Shown piece after piece: positions 26,540-37,454 of a DNA stretch of 64,000 bases; the stretch's first letter is position 1; the number at the start of each line of letters is the position of its first letter. The position numbers and the translations under genes were made by a program. Origin of the DNA: Paramecium tetraurelia. Its lineage: Eukaryota > Ciliophora > Oligohymenophorea > Peniculida > Parameciidae. A model generated the notes under the pieces. That model saw only the letters and a list, made by a program, of their open reading frames with translations. It had not been told where the DNA came from and did not search any database. Location: assembly GCF_000165425.1 (NCBI RefSeq), contig NW_001799647.1, positions 124,001 to 188,000 of the forward strand, read 5' to 3'.

Positions 26540-27760
26540 GCAAGAGTAACTGGATAAATTCATTTGGGATTGAGTTAGGAGAAAGAAAGTATAGATAATA
26601 TATTTAGGTAGATGAATAACATCGTGCTTGGGTTAAATAATACATGAATACATAAACATAAAATAAACTTTGCTCTATGCGAAAAATATAACAGTACCTT
26701 TTGAAATATTTTCAATTAAGCAGAAATACCATTTCAAAGTAGGTTTAAATTAATTGTGAAATCTTAAGGTTTTACTTATAAGTTTGCATCAAAAATTAAT
26801 TTTAGAGCAACTACTAGTGTTAACAAAACAAGTAGTATTTGCACGCTTTAACAATTTTTCATCAGGTTAAAGATGAAACATAATTCATTTATATTGATGA
26901 AACAGAGAGAGGCAAATATTTTTTCACCAACGAGAATCAATATCATTGGAGCAATGAGTAAAGAGTTCCTAGTTTATGTGTAGATAAAATAAAACAAGAG
27001 TTTAGGGAAAAGATTAAAAAGTTGTATAGAACTCGAAATAAATTAGAAAAAAGTGTGTAACATTGATATAATTTATCAGATAAGGAGATAAAATATATCT
27101 AAATACCTCTATTATAAATTAAAATGAATTTGTTAAAATAGGAAAATGGGGAAAATATTTTTCAAATGCAGACTTACTTTCTAATTCGAATACAAGAAAA
27201 ATATTTCTCATCATTTTAAATTTTCAAAATGAAGAATAATTTTTGCAAATTAATTATAATTTATGGTTAGGAGAATTTATTTACACACAATGTTTTGAAG
27301 GGGATTCTAAATTTAAACTAATTTGAACTTACTCTTTGCTTTGACAAGTAGAATAATTTATTTTGGATTAATAAAATGATTAAAATGATGAAAAAGAAAT
27401 TCTTCTTTTAGAATTAACTCAATAAATATAGTTAGAGAATAAAGAATGGCAATTTATAATGTCACAGCATTTGAAGAACTAAAATTACAATATTAAAGTT
27501 TTGGAGATAGTATTTATATAATAAAAGAAATATAAAAGAGCTCATAGAATTAAAAAGATAAATTCATATAGAAATGAAAGACAGTATCAGCAAGAGTAAA
27601 AGTGTTGTGAACATATGCTTACATACATGTACAAAAGAAATTTGATTCTCACCTCATATTAATTATGGAGTACTATCCAGATTAAGATTCTTTAAAATTA
27701 CATTCAAATATAGATTTATATGATTATTTTTTTAAATGGTTTAATATTTTAGTATGAGAA
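26540..27760 (+). pseudogene. Decayed protein-coding gene, family unknown
   Basis: Coding character in the ciliate code is clear in patches: FIYIDETERGKYFFTNENQY and VDKIKQEFREKIKKLYRTRN up to an in-frame TGA near 27062. Then, in another frame, come KWGKYFSNADLLSNSNTRKI and LELTQQIQLENKEWQFIMS, ending near 27650 with CCEHMLTYMYKRN. The second patch contains two in-frame TGA codons between FKLI and QVEQF. No single set of small introns joins the patches. The mixture of good codon structure and breaks suggests a host gene in decay rather than random sequence. I recognise no domain. Confidence 0.42.
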
Positions 27761-27896
27761 TGAAAAAGATTAATTTGTCATTTATGTTAATTGAGTTCCT
27801 CTTAATATTTATAAAATTATCTAATCATTTTCAATATATATCATCATTTAGTATTTAAGCGAAAAAGAAATTATTTTTAATTTAATATTATAGATA

Positions 27897-29531
27897 ATGA
27901 GTTGTGGATGCTTTGAAAAACCATTATCTCAGGAACTTAGAGATTTTCTGTAACAACAGTATACAGAATAATAATGTCCAAATAAGATAATTTTTACATC
28001 AAATCCAGAAAGCTTTAAAAACAAATATAATATAAATAAGAAAATTTGTTAAAAACAAAAAATATACACTATCGATTAATTAGCGAGCAAACAAAATGTC
28101 CAAAAAATGATTATGTCTGAGTTGGAGGCCGAACAATTTCAATTAGCCTACAATTACAGAAATATTCAAAAAGATTAATTCTCAGCACTTGCTTATGGCA
28201 ATAGTGGGTACACCTTTCGTTTAGAATTACAAGAGACATTAAATAATGGTAGTAACGTTTTAGTGATTGGAGAAAAAGGTTCAGGCAAATCAACTTTGAT
28301 TAATGCAGTTGGAAATTCTCTTCTTATAGATTATGCCGATAGATATAGATATCATATAGCAGAATATGATTTTAATGGATATTTATAAGAGTGTGATATG
28401 TGGGTAGAAAATGTAAAATTTAAATTTTTGGAGGTACTTGGTTATGGAGAAAATCTCTTATAGAATTAATAGATTATGTTGTAGACATACGAGTTTCTAA
28501 AAGAAAAAAACCTTTAAATAGATTGTATACTAATTTGTAGAAAATTTGGATATTAGGGTTTACAAACAAAAGAAAAATAGATAATATGCCATTTGGCTGA
28601 AGTATTTGGATAATAATATATAAAAAAATGTTTCTTAGTTAATACAAATTATGATCATGGAGATGAAAAACAGATTCTAAATTAATTATAAGGAGATTTA
28701 AATAGGATAAATACTATTTTTGATTAAATGCCAGACCCAAAAATTCTATTTGTTAATTCCTAAATAACACCTTTTGAAGGTAATGCAGGGGCTCATCGTT
28801 TTGAGACTGTTAAAGTGGCCAAAAATGCAATCACTAATCTTATTAATACTAATGCTTATAGACTTGCAATAATCAATTCAGATGCATTTAGACATAGAAG
28901 ATCAAAAGAAAATTCATTGAAATAAACAAAGGACTAAATTAAAACTAGTTTAATTTAATTATTGCCATGCTTAGAAAATTATTTCTAAATCTGCGAAATC
29001 AATGAAAATGATGATCTATTCTATGCAAATTCAGTTTTTTGGAGTACTCTGAAAAATGATGAAAGAGTTAAAGAGAGCAAGGTTTTAAGCGTAATCTTAG
29101 AAGAAATAATATTACCTGATTCTGATTTACTATTAATTGAAAAAGAATTTGAAAAACTTGAACTATTGAATTCTCTTACTCTTGATTTTGAAAGATAAAA
29201 AAGAAGAAAAAATGAAGCCACTTACAAAAAATAATTCAATCGTTAAAAGGAGAAATTAACTGTTGAAAAAGATAGGTGGTTATAAAACATTATTGAATTA
29301 GCTGATTATTACATAAATGAATAGCAACAATTTTTACAGGAAACCTATGTTTATTAATAAGAGTCAAGGGAACAGCTAATTACTAATAATATGAATAATC
29401 AATTGAAATTATATTTATAATAGGATTAGGGTTTTGACAATGTACAATTAAAGCAAGAATTTGAGGTTATTAGATAAAGATTGTTTTTACCAAATACAAA
29501 TTTATTTGCAACACAGATCATTGCATTATGA
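27897..29531 (+). CDS. P-loop GTPase-like protein (AIG1/GIMAP or related), 544 aa
   Basis: An intron-free frame of exactly 545 codons. Near residue 130 it has a Walker A motif, VLVIGEKGSGKSTLINAV, typical of TRAFAC GTPases such as AIG1/GIMAP or septin relatives. Later segments fit the G-domain layout: DCILICRKFGYQGLQ as a possible G3 region and KKCFLVNTNYDHGDE in the position of the N/TKxD guanine-specificity motif, though that motif is not canonical. The C-terminal third is a long charged helix rich in Gln and Glu (EFEKLELLNSLTLDFERQKR), likely coiled coil. The N-terminus, MSCGCFEK, has cysteines that could be acylated. Nucleotide binding is well supported; the exact family is not. Confidence 0.85.
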
Positions 29532-29660
29532 ATATAAATAATAGATAGAAAATATATTATTTAAAACTTTATATTATTTATTGTTTTTGGGATTTTTTGA
29601 GGGTTGGTAATAACTTTGTTTATGAATTATAAATATTTGTGTTGTAATAATTTAATTAAA

Positions 29661-30073
29661 ATGGCTTTATGGAATGTGTTTCAGAAGGCAGGATAACTAT
29701 CAACAGTCTCTGCAGTATTTAAGTAGTATTTATTTAAAAGCAAGCTGAGTGTTAATATAAAGTAAAAATATAGCAATAAGTCATGACACAGCATCATGGA
29801 TGGATGTTAAGGTATGATATTTTAGAATAAAATCCAAATAAATGGCGATAAGTTTTTAGTAAATCTTATAGAGACTTCAATAACTATGGGACTAGAAGTA
29901 TATAAAAAGTTGAAAAATAGCTGTGTTTACAAGATGCACATTATTTTTGATAGGGTGTTGGTTATTTATTTTGTTTATATGCAAAACAAAGGTTTGATTG
30001 GTTAGATTATCACGATCCCAAATTTGAATAAAAGACTTATGGTGATTTAGAAGAAGGAGGTGATGATGATTGA
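29661..30073 (+). CDS. Small membrane protein, about 114 aa
   Basis: Best read with three introns of 26, about 23 and about 19 nt, leaving exactly 115 codons. The product starts MALWNVFQKAGQLSTVS, has a basic middle (MLRYDILEQNPNKWRQVFSK), one hydrophobic segment (LFLIGCWLFILF) and an acidic end (DYHDPKFEQKTYGDLEEGG). The first and last parts are clearly coding. The splice sites around the hydrophobic segment are uncertain because the third intron would start GTTT. Without splicing there, an in-frame TGA interrupts it. Size and shape recall accessory subunits of mitochondrial complexes, but this is only an impression. Confidence 0.55.
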
Positions 30074-30151
30074 GAATTAATGAAAAATATCAATAAAGAA
30101 AGAAAAATTAGTCGAAAGATCCTCTATATTATTATATAAATTTAAATTATA

Positions 30152-32095
30152 ATGAATCCTCCCCCTAGTAATAAGATAATAAACTGTCCTGGCAAAAGGG
30201 TTTCAGATTACCTATTTGTAAAGGAGATAGGAAAAGGAGCCTTTGGATAGGTATCAATATTCATTTAGATAGGTATTTCAAGCGAAAAACTTGCTAACTA
30301 ATGAAGTGGTTGCCATAAAATGTATAGCAAGATCGAAATTAACTGATCATGGAGGAATAGTTGGATAATTAATTCAAAGTGAGGTGGAAGTGCTAAAATA
30401 AATCAATAATCAGCATGTTGTGAGATTAGTGCAGTATTTAGAATCTGCAAATTAGTGCTATATTGTGTTAGAATATTGCAATTGTAATAATTAGATTAAT
30501 ACATCAGCTGGTGATTTTGAATAATTATGGCAAAGTAGAAACAAAAGAATTCCAGAGAATGAAGCTACCAACTATATGAAATAGGTATTGGCTGGCATGT
30601 AAGCCCTACATGAGAAGAATATATTACATCGAGATCTTAAGCTAGCCAACATTTTAATACATAATTCCACTTTAAAAATTGCAGATTTAGGATTCTGTAA
30701 ATAATTGAGTGACCCGAATCAATAAGAAAAATTGAGTCTAGGATCATTGGGAAACATGGCTCCAGAAGTCGTCGAATAACAGCCTTATGGGATGGCAGCA
30801 GATATGTTTTCCATTGGAAGCATGTTTTATCAACTTATTTTTGGATAATTCCCATTTACTAATCAAAGTTAATAAAAATTTTTGGATGACATAAACAACA
30901 GTAAAATATTTAAATCCCTATAAAAGATAAACCAAATTTCAGAAGAAATGGTTTAGTGATTTCTTTAGAATTAGAATAGCTATTAGAGAGAATGTTAATG
31001 AAGGATCCAAATCGGAGATTGAAGTGGAGTGAACTTTATTCCCATCCATTGATGCAATAAAAAGATTTAAGTAGAAATAGACTCTATATTAGGATATGCT
31101 TAATTATCTTTGAATGCCATCCAAGCTGATTTAATAAACACAAAGGAGATGGAACAATTTTACAAAGATAAGGATCAAAATAAAATGGTGGAAAAGCCTT
31201 AAGATATTCTTTCTAGATTAAATATTAATAAATAATAAGAATTTTAGATTAATAGGGTTGTTTCTTAATAATTAATTGAAGATGAAGGTACCCCAGGTCA
31301 GCTAGAAGACAATATTAAATAAGTAGAATAATTGTAACAAAACATGGAACAACAAATACAAGAAGATAAATTGGTTGAATATTATATTGATAAGTATATG
31401 AGATTGAGAGATGAGATTGTCTATGTTTCAAGAACTTTAAATGAAGCATATGAAAATCTTGGATTAGATTAATGCTGTTTACTTTGCCTTGTTTTAGCTA
31501 AAAAGATTTATATCTTAAATGAAAGATTGACCAAAACTCTATTAGAGAAAGATAATATCTTCTAAATTAATGATAGAATATTGATCAAAATATACGCGCA
31601 TCAACATTTCGAAAAGTTTATTTAATAAATTGTAGAAGAAACAACATTTGCGAAAGATTATGTGACTTATTTTGCAGAATCATTATAGTATCAAAAATAT
31701 TTTATAATTTTAGACATCAGCCCAAGCTCTTATAAAACAAATAAGGTTGGCATTCAGAGATTAATAAAGAAATTTCTCCATAATTCAATTAAATCTTTAA
31801 AGAAGTTCTAAATGACTTCGTGTTCAAATTAATGGAAAAGACTCATGATAATAATATGAAAAAAGAGTATGACGATGAGAAAAAAAAATCAGACAATAAG
31901 CATTTATTCTAATTACAAATACATCTAATTGACTGCAGTAAATATGATAAAAAATATAATTAACATGGAGTAATATAAAAACTATTTAATTATTAGAAAG
32001 TGAATATTTACGAGTAATTTGATGGACTAGCCAATAAACCAGTTTTCGAATAATAGTAATTAGCATAGCAGAGATTTGATGAAATGTTTGATTGA
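30152..32095 (+). CDS. Ser/Thr protein kinase, ULK/ATG1-like, 607 aa
   Basis: Five introns of 22-26 nt restore frame and leave exactly 608 codons. The kinase domain fills the first half: glycine loop EIGKGAFGQVFQAKN, catalytic lysine in VVAIKC, hinge YIVLEYCNSGDFEQLW, catalytic loop LHEKNILHRDLKLANILIHN, IADLGFC (DLG in place of DFG), LGSLGNMAPEVVEQQPYG, then ADMFSIGSMFYQLIFGQFPF and a normal C-lobe end (MLMKDPNRRLKWSELYSHP). The DLG and MAPE features, with the GDF after the hinge, resemble ULK/ATG1-group kinases. The C-terminal half is Gln-rich and helical (LVEYYIDKYMRLRDEIVYVS), unlike known adaptors. An autophagy role is inferred from group membership only. Confidence 0.92.
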
Positions 32096-32143
32096 ATCCT
32101 AAAGTTTTAATTAATATATAAATATAATAAATTTCAGTTTCAA

Positions 32144-32464
32144 ATGGCAGATGAAAATTTAGAATAAATTATTGATATGCCAGAGCAATCAGATATGATC
32201 AATGATGCCAGAACATAAGTAAATATGAATTTATTTCAAGGCTAAATATGCAGTTGAACATTTTAAAGTTGAATCACAAATCTCTAATTACATCAAGAAG
32301 TTTTTCGATGAAAAATATGGTCCAAATTGGCATTGTGTTGTTGGTAATTATATAAATTGAAATAAAAAGGAAAACATTTCAATTCATACTCATCATACGA
32401 AAGCAAGCGTTATATGTTTTTTTACGAAGGATAAATGGCAATATTACTTTACAAGATGGGTTGA
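32144..32464 (+). CDS. Dynein light chain LC8
   Basis: LC8 is a small dimeric hub of dynein and many other complexes. Two introns (22 and 26 nt) leave exactly 91 codons (90 aa), the expected size. After a short N-terminus come ISNYIKKFFDEKYGPNWHCV, VGKHFNSYSSYESKRYMFFY and EGQMAILLYKMG, which match the LC8 family across its whole length. Ciliates have several LC8 paralogues, so whether this one is axonemal or cytoplasmic cannot be told. Confidence 0.95.
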
Positions 32465-32674
32465 TCAATAAAACAATATTATTAAATATGAATACCTATT
32501 CCAATTACCTTCTAATAATTCCTTTATATAATAATTATTTTAAACATGCAATAACATAAGACATTCAAATTCTCTAATCAATATTGAAACACCTCCCACA
32601 CAACCTCAGCATTTAACACGCTAAATCCTTTACAACCACATAAAAACAAAAACGTATAATCTATTAAATCAAAG

Positions 32675-33396
32675 ATGACCTAGCAATCTTCAAGAACCTT
32701 GAAAAGCTTGTAAATATTTAATATATCCTAATTATCCCTATTAAACGAATTAGAAAAATAAGTTAAATAATTAGAGCGAAAAATGACTCAAAAATGTAAA
32801 GTAGAATATAGATTGCTAACTCCATATTAGATTGGTAATAAATTAATGGAAATCAATGGAATTGAAAAAAATTATCATTCTCAGATAATTTTGACTGTCA
32901 TAAATTGAAGCGACATTTAAGGTAGAAGAATGCATTGTGCACTTATCAGATATATAAAGGCTACGTGGTGTGGACCTTGTAAAATTCCTATGAATCAGAA
33001 CCAATAAATACTTTAGTAAAAGGAGCAAACACTGGAAAAATAAAGTAAAAATAATTGCTATCTCCCTTGATAAAGATTCGCAGAATGTTATTCAAAGATT
33101 TAAATAAAGAGAATGGGGGCTTATTGAACATTATAGAGTAAAAAATGGAACTGAAGCTTATTCGCCTAAATTACTTTAAATAGAATATATTCCATTTTTC
33201 GATCTGATAAATAAATGGGGGAAGATAGTCTTTCAAAGTGGAACTTCAAGTTACTTAAATAAATCAATTAATTTAAGCAGAATAAGATATTAATTCTGTA
33301 GAAGACAATACTAATTATTAAGAATTATTCTTCATTAAACAAAGTAGATTTTAAGGTATTAAAACTCAATCTAAAATGCATTTAGAAACAACTTGA
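32675..33396 (+). CDS. Thioredoxin-fold protein, nucleoredoxin-like
   Basis: The redox motif WCGPC is at 32966-32980 (ATWCGPCKIP). Downstream, VKIIAISLDKDSQNVIQRFK and EYIPFFDLINKWGKIVFQSG match the AISLDxD and cis-proline (Y-I-P-F-F) parts of nucleoredoxin and tryparedoxin-like proteins. The N-terminal half includes LLTPYQIGNKLMEING, also typical of that group. Exon joins before the active site are unsure: two models restore frame, one with introns starting GTC and GTG and one with a 50-nt intron. The C-terminus probably uses a 28- and a 29-nt intron before TGA 33394. An alternative start is MTQKCK at 32783. Likely a disulfide reductase; its substrate is unknown. Confidence 0.68.
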
Positions 33397-33499
33397 AATA
33401 ATACAATTATAAAATTAATTCTAATTTTGAATTACAAAAGTGGATATTTGGAATAATGATGGAACTAAGAATACTAATTCCAGATCTAACTCAGTTTAG

Positions 33500-35075
33500 T
33501 TTATAATATATATAAATAATATGAAGATTCTCTAAAATCATTACTAGAAAGATTTTAGATTAATGTTTCGTGAAAATTTAACATTACCTTTTCTAGAATT
33601 AGAGATCTTTAAACAATTGAATAGGAGATCAAATAATTATTTCAGGATATTTTTTATATTTTTTAGTGATATATTTAGAGTATCACAATTTCTATGAATT
33701 ATACTGTTAATATTCGTCTTATATTGATCCAACACTTAATTTTTAAAAGATGTAATGATTTTTGGATATCATTACAGAATTTCAATGAAGAAATATGTTT
33801 CAATACTAAGAAATCATTAAATATACTAAAATTTATACATAAGCCATCCTGAATCTTATTACTATGATTAAAAAAATATGAATGAATTGACTAATTTTCT
33901 CAAGAAATCCGAAATATTTGTATATAAATAACTTGAAATTCCAGACAAACAGTAATCAGATGAAATTGAATAAGTGAAAGATAATCTTTATAAGAAGAAA
34001 TGGTAATAGAAATCAATATAGATTAAAAAATTAATATTACGAAAAATAAAGTAATTTTACAAAATCCAAACTTAATTATTTTTAGAGACTCATAATAGGA
34101 AGCATTTTAATAGATCTTAAATTTAAATTTCAGATAAGTCCTTAAAATGATTGGATTACTGCAGAGACAGTTTCAAAATCAATCTCTACTCAATATCTAA
34201 TAAATAATGTGTCTTTTTTTTTCTCAAGATATATCCTGTGAATACTAACAATATTACTCTCCTTTTAAGAATGAAATATGCATGTGCGTTTTGTACTGAA
34301 TTTGATGATTAAGCCAAAGTTGGAAAGGATAGATTTGATTTTTATTAATGGACCTTTAACAAATTTATCAGTGTTTTATTATTAGTAATAATAATTTATC
34401 GATATTGGATATTGATGAACATAAGATAGAGCAAAATGTTTAACTTAAAAATGGTCAAATAGGAAATCATAAATTCTCAGATATTATAACATGTAGTGGT
34501 TGTTTTGAAGGTTCCATTTGGTTTAGATATAATTTGGATACAAATTTGGATTATAAATTGTAGTTAACGCAAACCTGGTATATATTAACCTGATGTATTG
34601 TCACAATATTTAGTATAATTAGATTGATATTATTGATTAAATACAAATAATACAATTTAACTAATAAAATGATAGGGCTATGTTGAATGTTCTTCAAAAT
34701 GTTTTGAGATCTTGAAAAAAAATGGATTAAAGTATGCTTAACATTCGATTGATTTATATGCTAATTTTGGAATTAGCAGTGATACACTATTTATAAGGAT
34801 TCTATTTAATTATGGATCTTATAGAAAAAATTTTAATATAAAAATTAAAGCAAAACAAAATTTCCTTATAAATTTTTCTATGTCTCATTCAATTATATCT
34901 CAATTACTCTTAAGAATCAAAATCATGAGATGGCATTTTTTGATCTTAACCGAAATTATTAGGATTGAGTTCAAGATGTACTAGCATTTGGTGGATTGGT
35001 TCCTGACATTTTTGATCTAAAAAATTTCGTAATTTATTAGGAGAAGTTTTCTTCTGGAATTAAGTGATAATGCTT
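33500..35075 (+). pseudogene. Probable decaying gene with broken frames
   Basis: Several blocks look coding in the ciliate code but cannot be joined by ordinary introns. Examples are YEDSLKSLLERFQINVS, then an in-frame TGA near 33570; LEYHNFYELYCQYSSYIDPT; the long NELTNFLKKSEIFVYKQLE block ending near 34149; CAFCTEFDDQAKVGKDRFDF; LNVLQNVLRS; and VQDVLAFGGLVPDIFDLKNF just after another in-frame TGA near 34960. At least one plausible 26-nt intron (GTAATGATT...TTACAG, near 33750) remains. Either a degenerating host gene or a multi-exon gene spoiled by sequence errors. No family recognised. Confidence 0.4.
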
Positions 35076-35213
35076 ACTTACGATTATAATAAAAGTTATA
35101 AAAATATGATAGATTTACTTCATTAATATATTTATTTTTTTTAATTTAACAGTTTTACGGCATCAAAGGTGAAAAAAGAATGCATAAAATTAGGATATTA
35201 AATTAGTAATGAA

Positions 35214-37375
35214 ATGAAAATAGTTATTATTGACTTTTATAACCGATCATTGCATTAAGACATAAATCTGATTACATTAGACATAATCTAGAGGAAAAAT
35301 ATGGTAATTCATTTAGTTAAGCATTTAGAGCAATGCTTTTCGATCTTAATATATTCAAAAGGTTCATTTGTGTCACTTTCATTTTTACATCCAGATGATT
35401 ATTTATTAGAATTGAGATCTCCTGAACATCATATTCTTGCCATTTATAATTGTAAAAATAATTTTACAATTATCATCTATACCTCCATCTTATACTCCTC
35501 CTCCATTGATTCCTGATCCTAAGGTTGTTCCTTTAAACAGAAATTTAAATCATCCATTACATGCTTCTCAAACAGTTTAATTGTAATTATTACTTTAATT
35601 ATAGTTAACAATCACCTCGGTCTAAGATCTTGGATTGTCCAACTCAATATTCAACTTATTATGCTAATAAGTATTATGATGGGTATTACAGAAGAGGGTA
35701 TTGGTGAGATCAATAAATTCTTATTTTATTAATAAAATTTAACAATTGATGCAGTCTTTAAGAAATGCTAATATTCAATAATTAGAAAGGCCAAGGGGGG
35801 GAAGTGTAAATGCAAAATCGTTTCTGAAGAATGCACAAAATAGTAATAAAGGAGAATCATAATCATTTTTTTTATAAGCAAATAATTCAAAAAAGACATT
35901 CGAATCTTAAATGCCCAATAAAAATTAAACCTCTTAACATGATCCTCATTTAAGTTATTTGAATAATTTATAAAGCTCTGAAAAATAAATAAAAAATCAG
36001 AAATTGTCTACATTAACATCAAAATTCTCAACTCAAAATTTGAAATATTTGAGTCCTTCAAATATTAATACTACAAAAGTAGATACACCATCTGATAATA
36101 AATAATTCTTTATCCAAACAGCAAGAGTGAATTCTTTATTGTAAGAAATATCTGACATTAAACTACAAAATGAAAAAGTCAAATAGTTTTATTAATCCTA
36201 AATTCATAATCTGTAGAACAATTAAGACTAATTGAAGATTGAAAATCTTAGCTTATCGAACGCAATGAAGGGATTGACTCAATAACTTTCTGATGCCAGA
36301 TAAATTATGCAGAGAATTTATCAATAAACAGATCTTGAAGAATTAAATAATTCCTTTGATTAGATTGACTTCAACAATAATCCTAATATCTAATAGGCAT
36401 TTTATCAATTTCAATCAGAAATATTCCAATTCATTTACGAATATTAAAGCCAAACAAATTAGAAAATTCAATAGAAATAATAATAACTAAACAAAATCAT
36501 TATTAAATTGAATTAAATTATATAAAAATAAAAAGGAATTGATCATAAATCCATCATATACGATTTGTAGTAGACGAACACTAGTCTCCTTAATCAACTC
36601 AAATCTTAAGAAGTTTAATTGAAACTTGTTCATAAGAAAACCACAGCTCCAATTTCCAATGAGCTTGAAGAATAAATTAATGAATTCAAGAAACATCACT
36701 AATATATTATCAATAATCTGGAATAAGAGAAGGAAATTGCAGTTGAGTAAGAAGCATAACTCAAAAAGGAATTCTAAATAAGGATTTAGAAGTTGGAATA
36801 AGAACTTAGTCTATTATTAGATGAAAATTAGAGAAAAGAATAACTTATATCTGAATTAAATGACTTAAATCAATCAAAAGTGCTTCAAGTAAAATTATCA
36901 TAATATTTAGATGCAAAAATAAGAAGAATTATAATTATTAACAGATAAATTATAAGAAAGTATTAACATTTAAGTTAATCTAAATGACTAAATAGTAATA
37001 CTGAAATAAAATTGTAATAGTCTCTTAAACGATTTTGAAAAATAACTTTTTGAGATATAGAAACTATAGAAAGAAAAACAATATTTTCAGACCTAATTCG
37101 AGAATTAACAAAATGAGAATATGGAATTATTGAATAAACAATAATTATAAGATGAAAATCATTAAATCTAAATTGATTCATTAAAAAATGAATGGCAATA
37201 ATAAAATTATTCATTATCTGAAAAATTAAAAATTAATGAATCAAAATTAAATAAATTATAAGACAATAATAATACTTTGTAGAAGTAAAAATAAGAACTT
37301 CAAAATGAAATTAAATTATTTCAAAATGAAACTAATAAATTTAAAGATTAGATTGATTAAATCTAATAATTTTGA
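35214..37375 (+). CDS. Long coiled-coil protein, N-terminal part
   Basis: The 5' end is uncertain. A frame with MKIVIIDFYNRSLHQDINLI begins near 35214 (alternative ATG 35301). It is followed, after a one-base frame change at the palindrome at 35446, by a proline-rich stretch (SIPPSYTPPPLIPDPKVVPL) and then by SPRSKILDCPTQYSTYY. Introns of 22 nt (near 35577) and 26 nt (near 35669) restore frame there; another 22-nt intron lies near 36890. From about 35750 on the product is almost entirely helical, Gln/Asn/Glu/Lys-rich coiled coil (for example LEEQINEFKKHHQYIINNLE). It ends at an in-frame TGA at 37373-37375, but sequence of identical style continues after it. Probably a cytoskeletal or basal-body protein, from composition only. 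Confidence 0.5.
35446..35473. repeat. Perfect 12-bp inverted repeat with 4-base loop
   Basis: ATAATTGTAAAA, spacer ATAA, TTTTACAATTAT. It lies in the 5' part of the coiled-coil gene exactly where the reading frame changes. Confidence 0.9.
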
Positions 37376-37454
37376 CTTAAAATTAATAAATAGAATTAAA
37401 CCATTTAAGACTTAATTTAGTAGAATTAATCATATGAGAATATGATTAACAAAA

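Noticed and set aside
19186-27896. Transposon or virus-like element filling the gene-poor region
   Set aside because: No terminal repeats, transposase, reverse transcriptase or capsid motifs were recognised.
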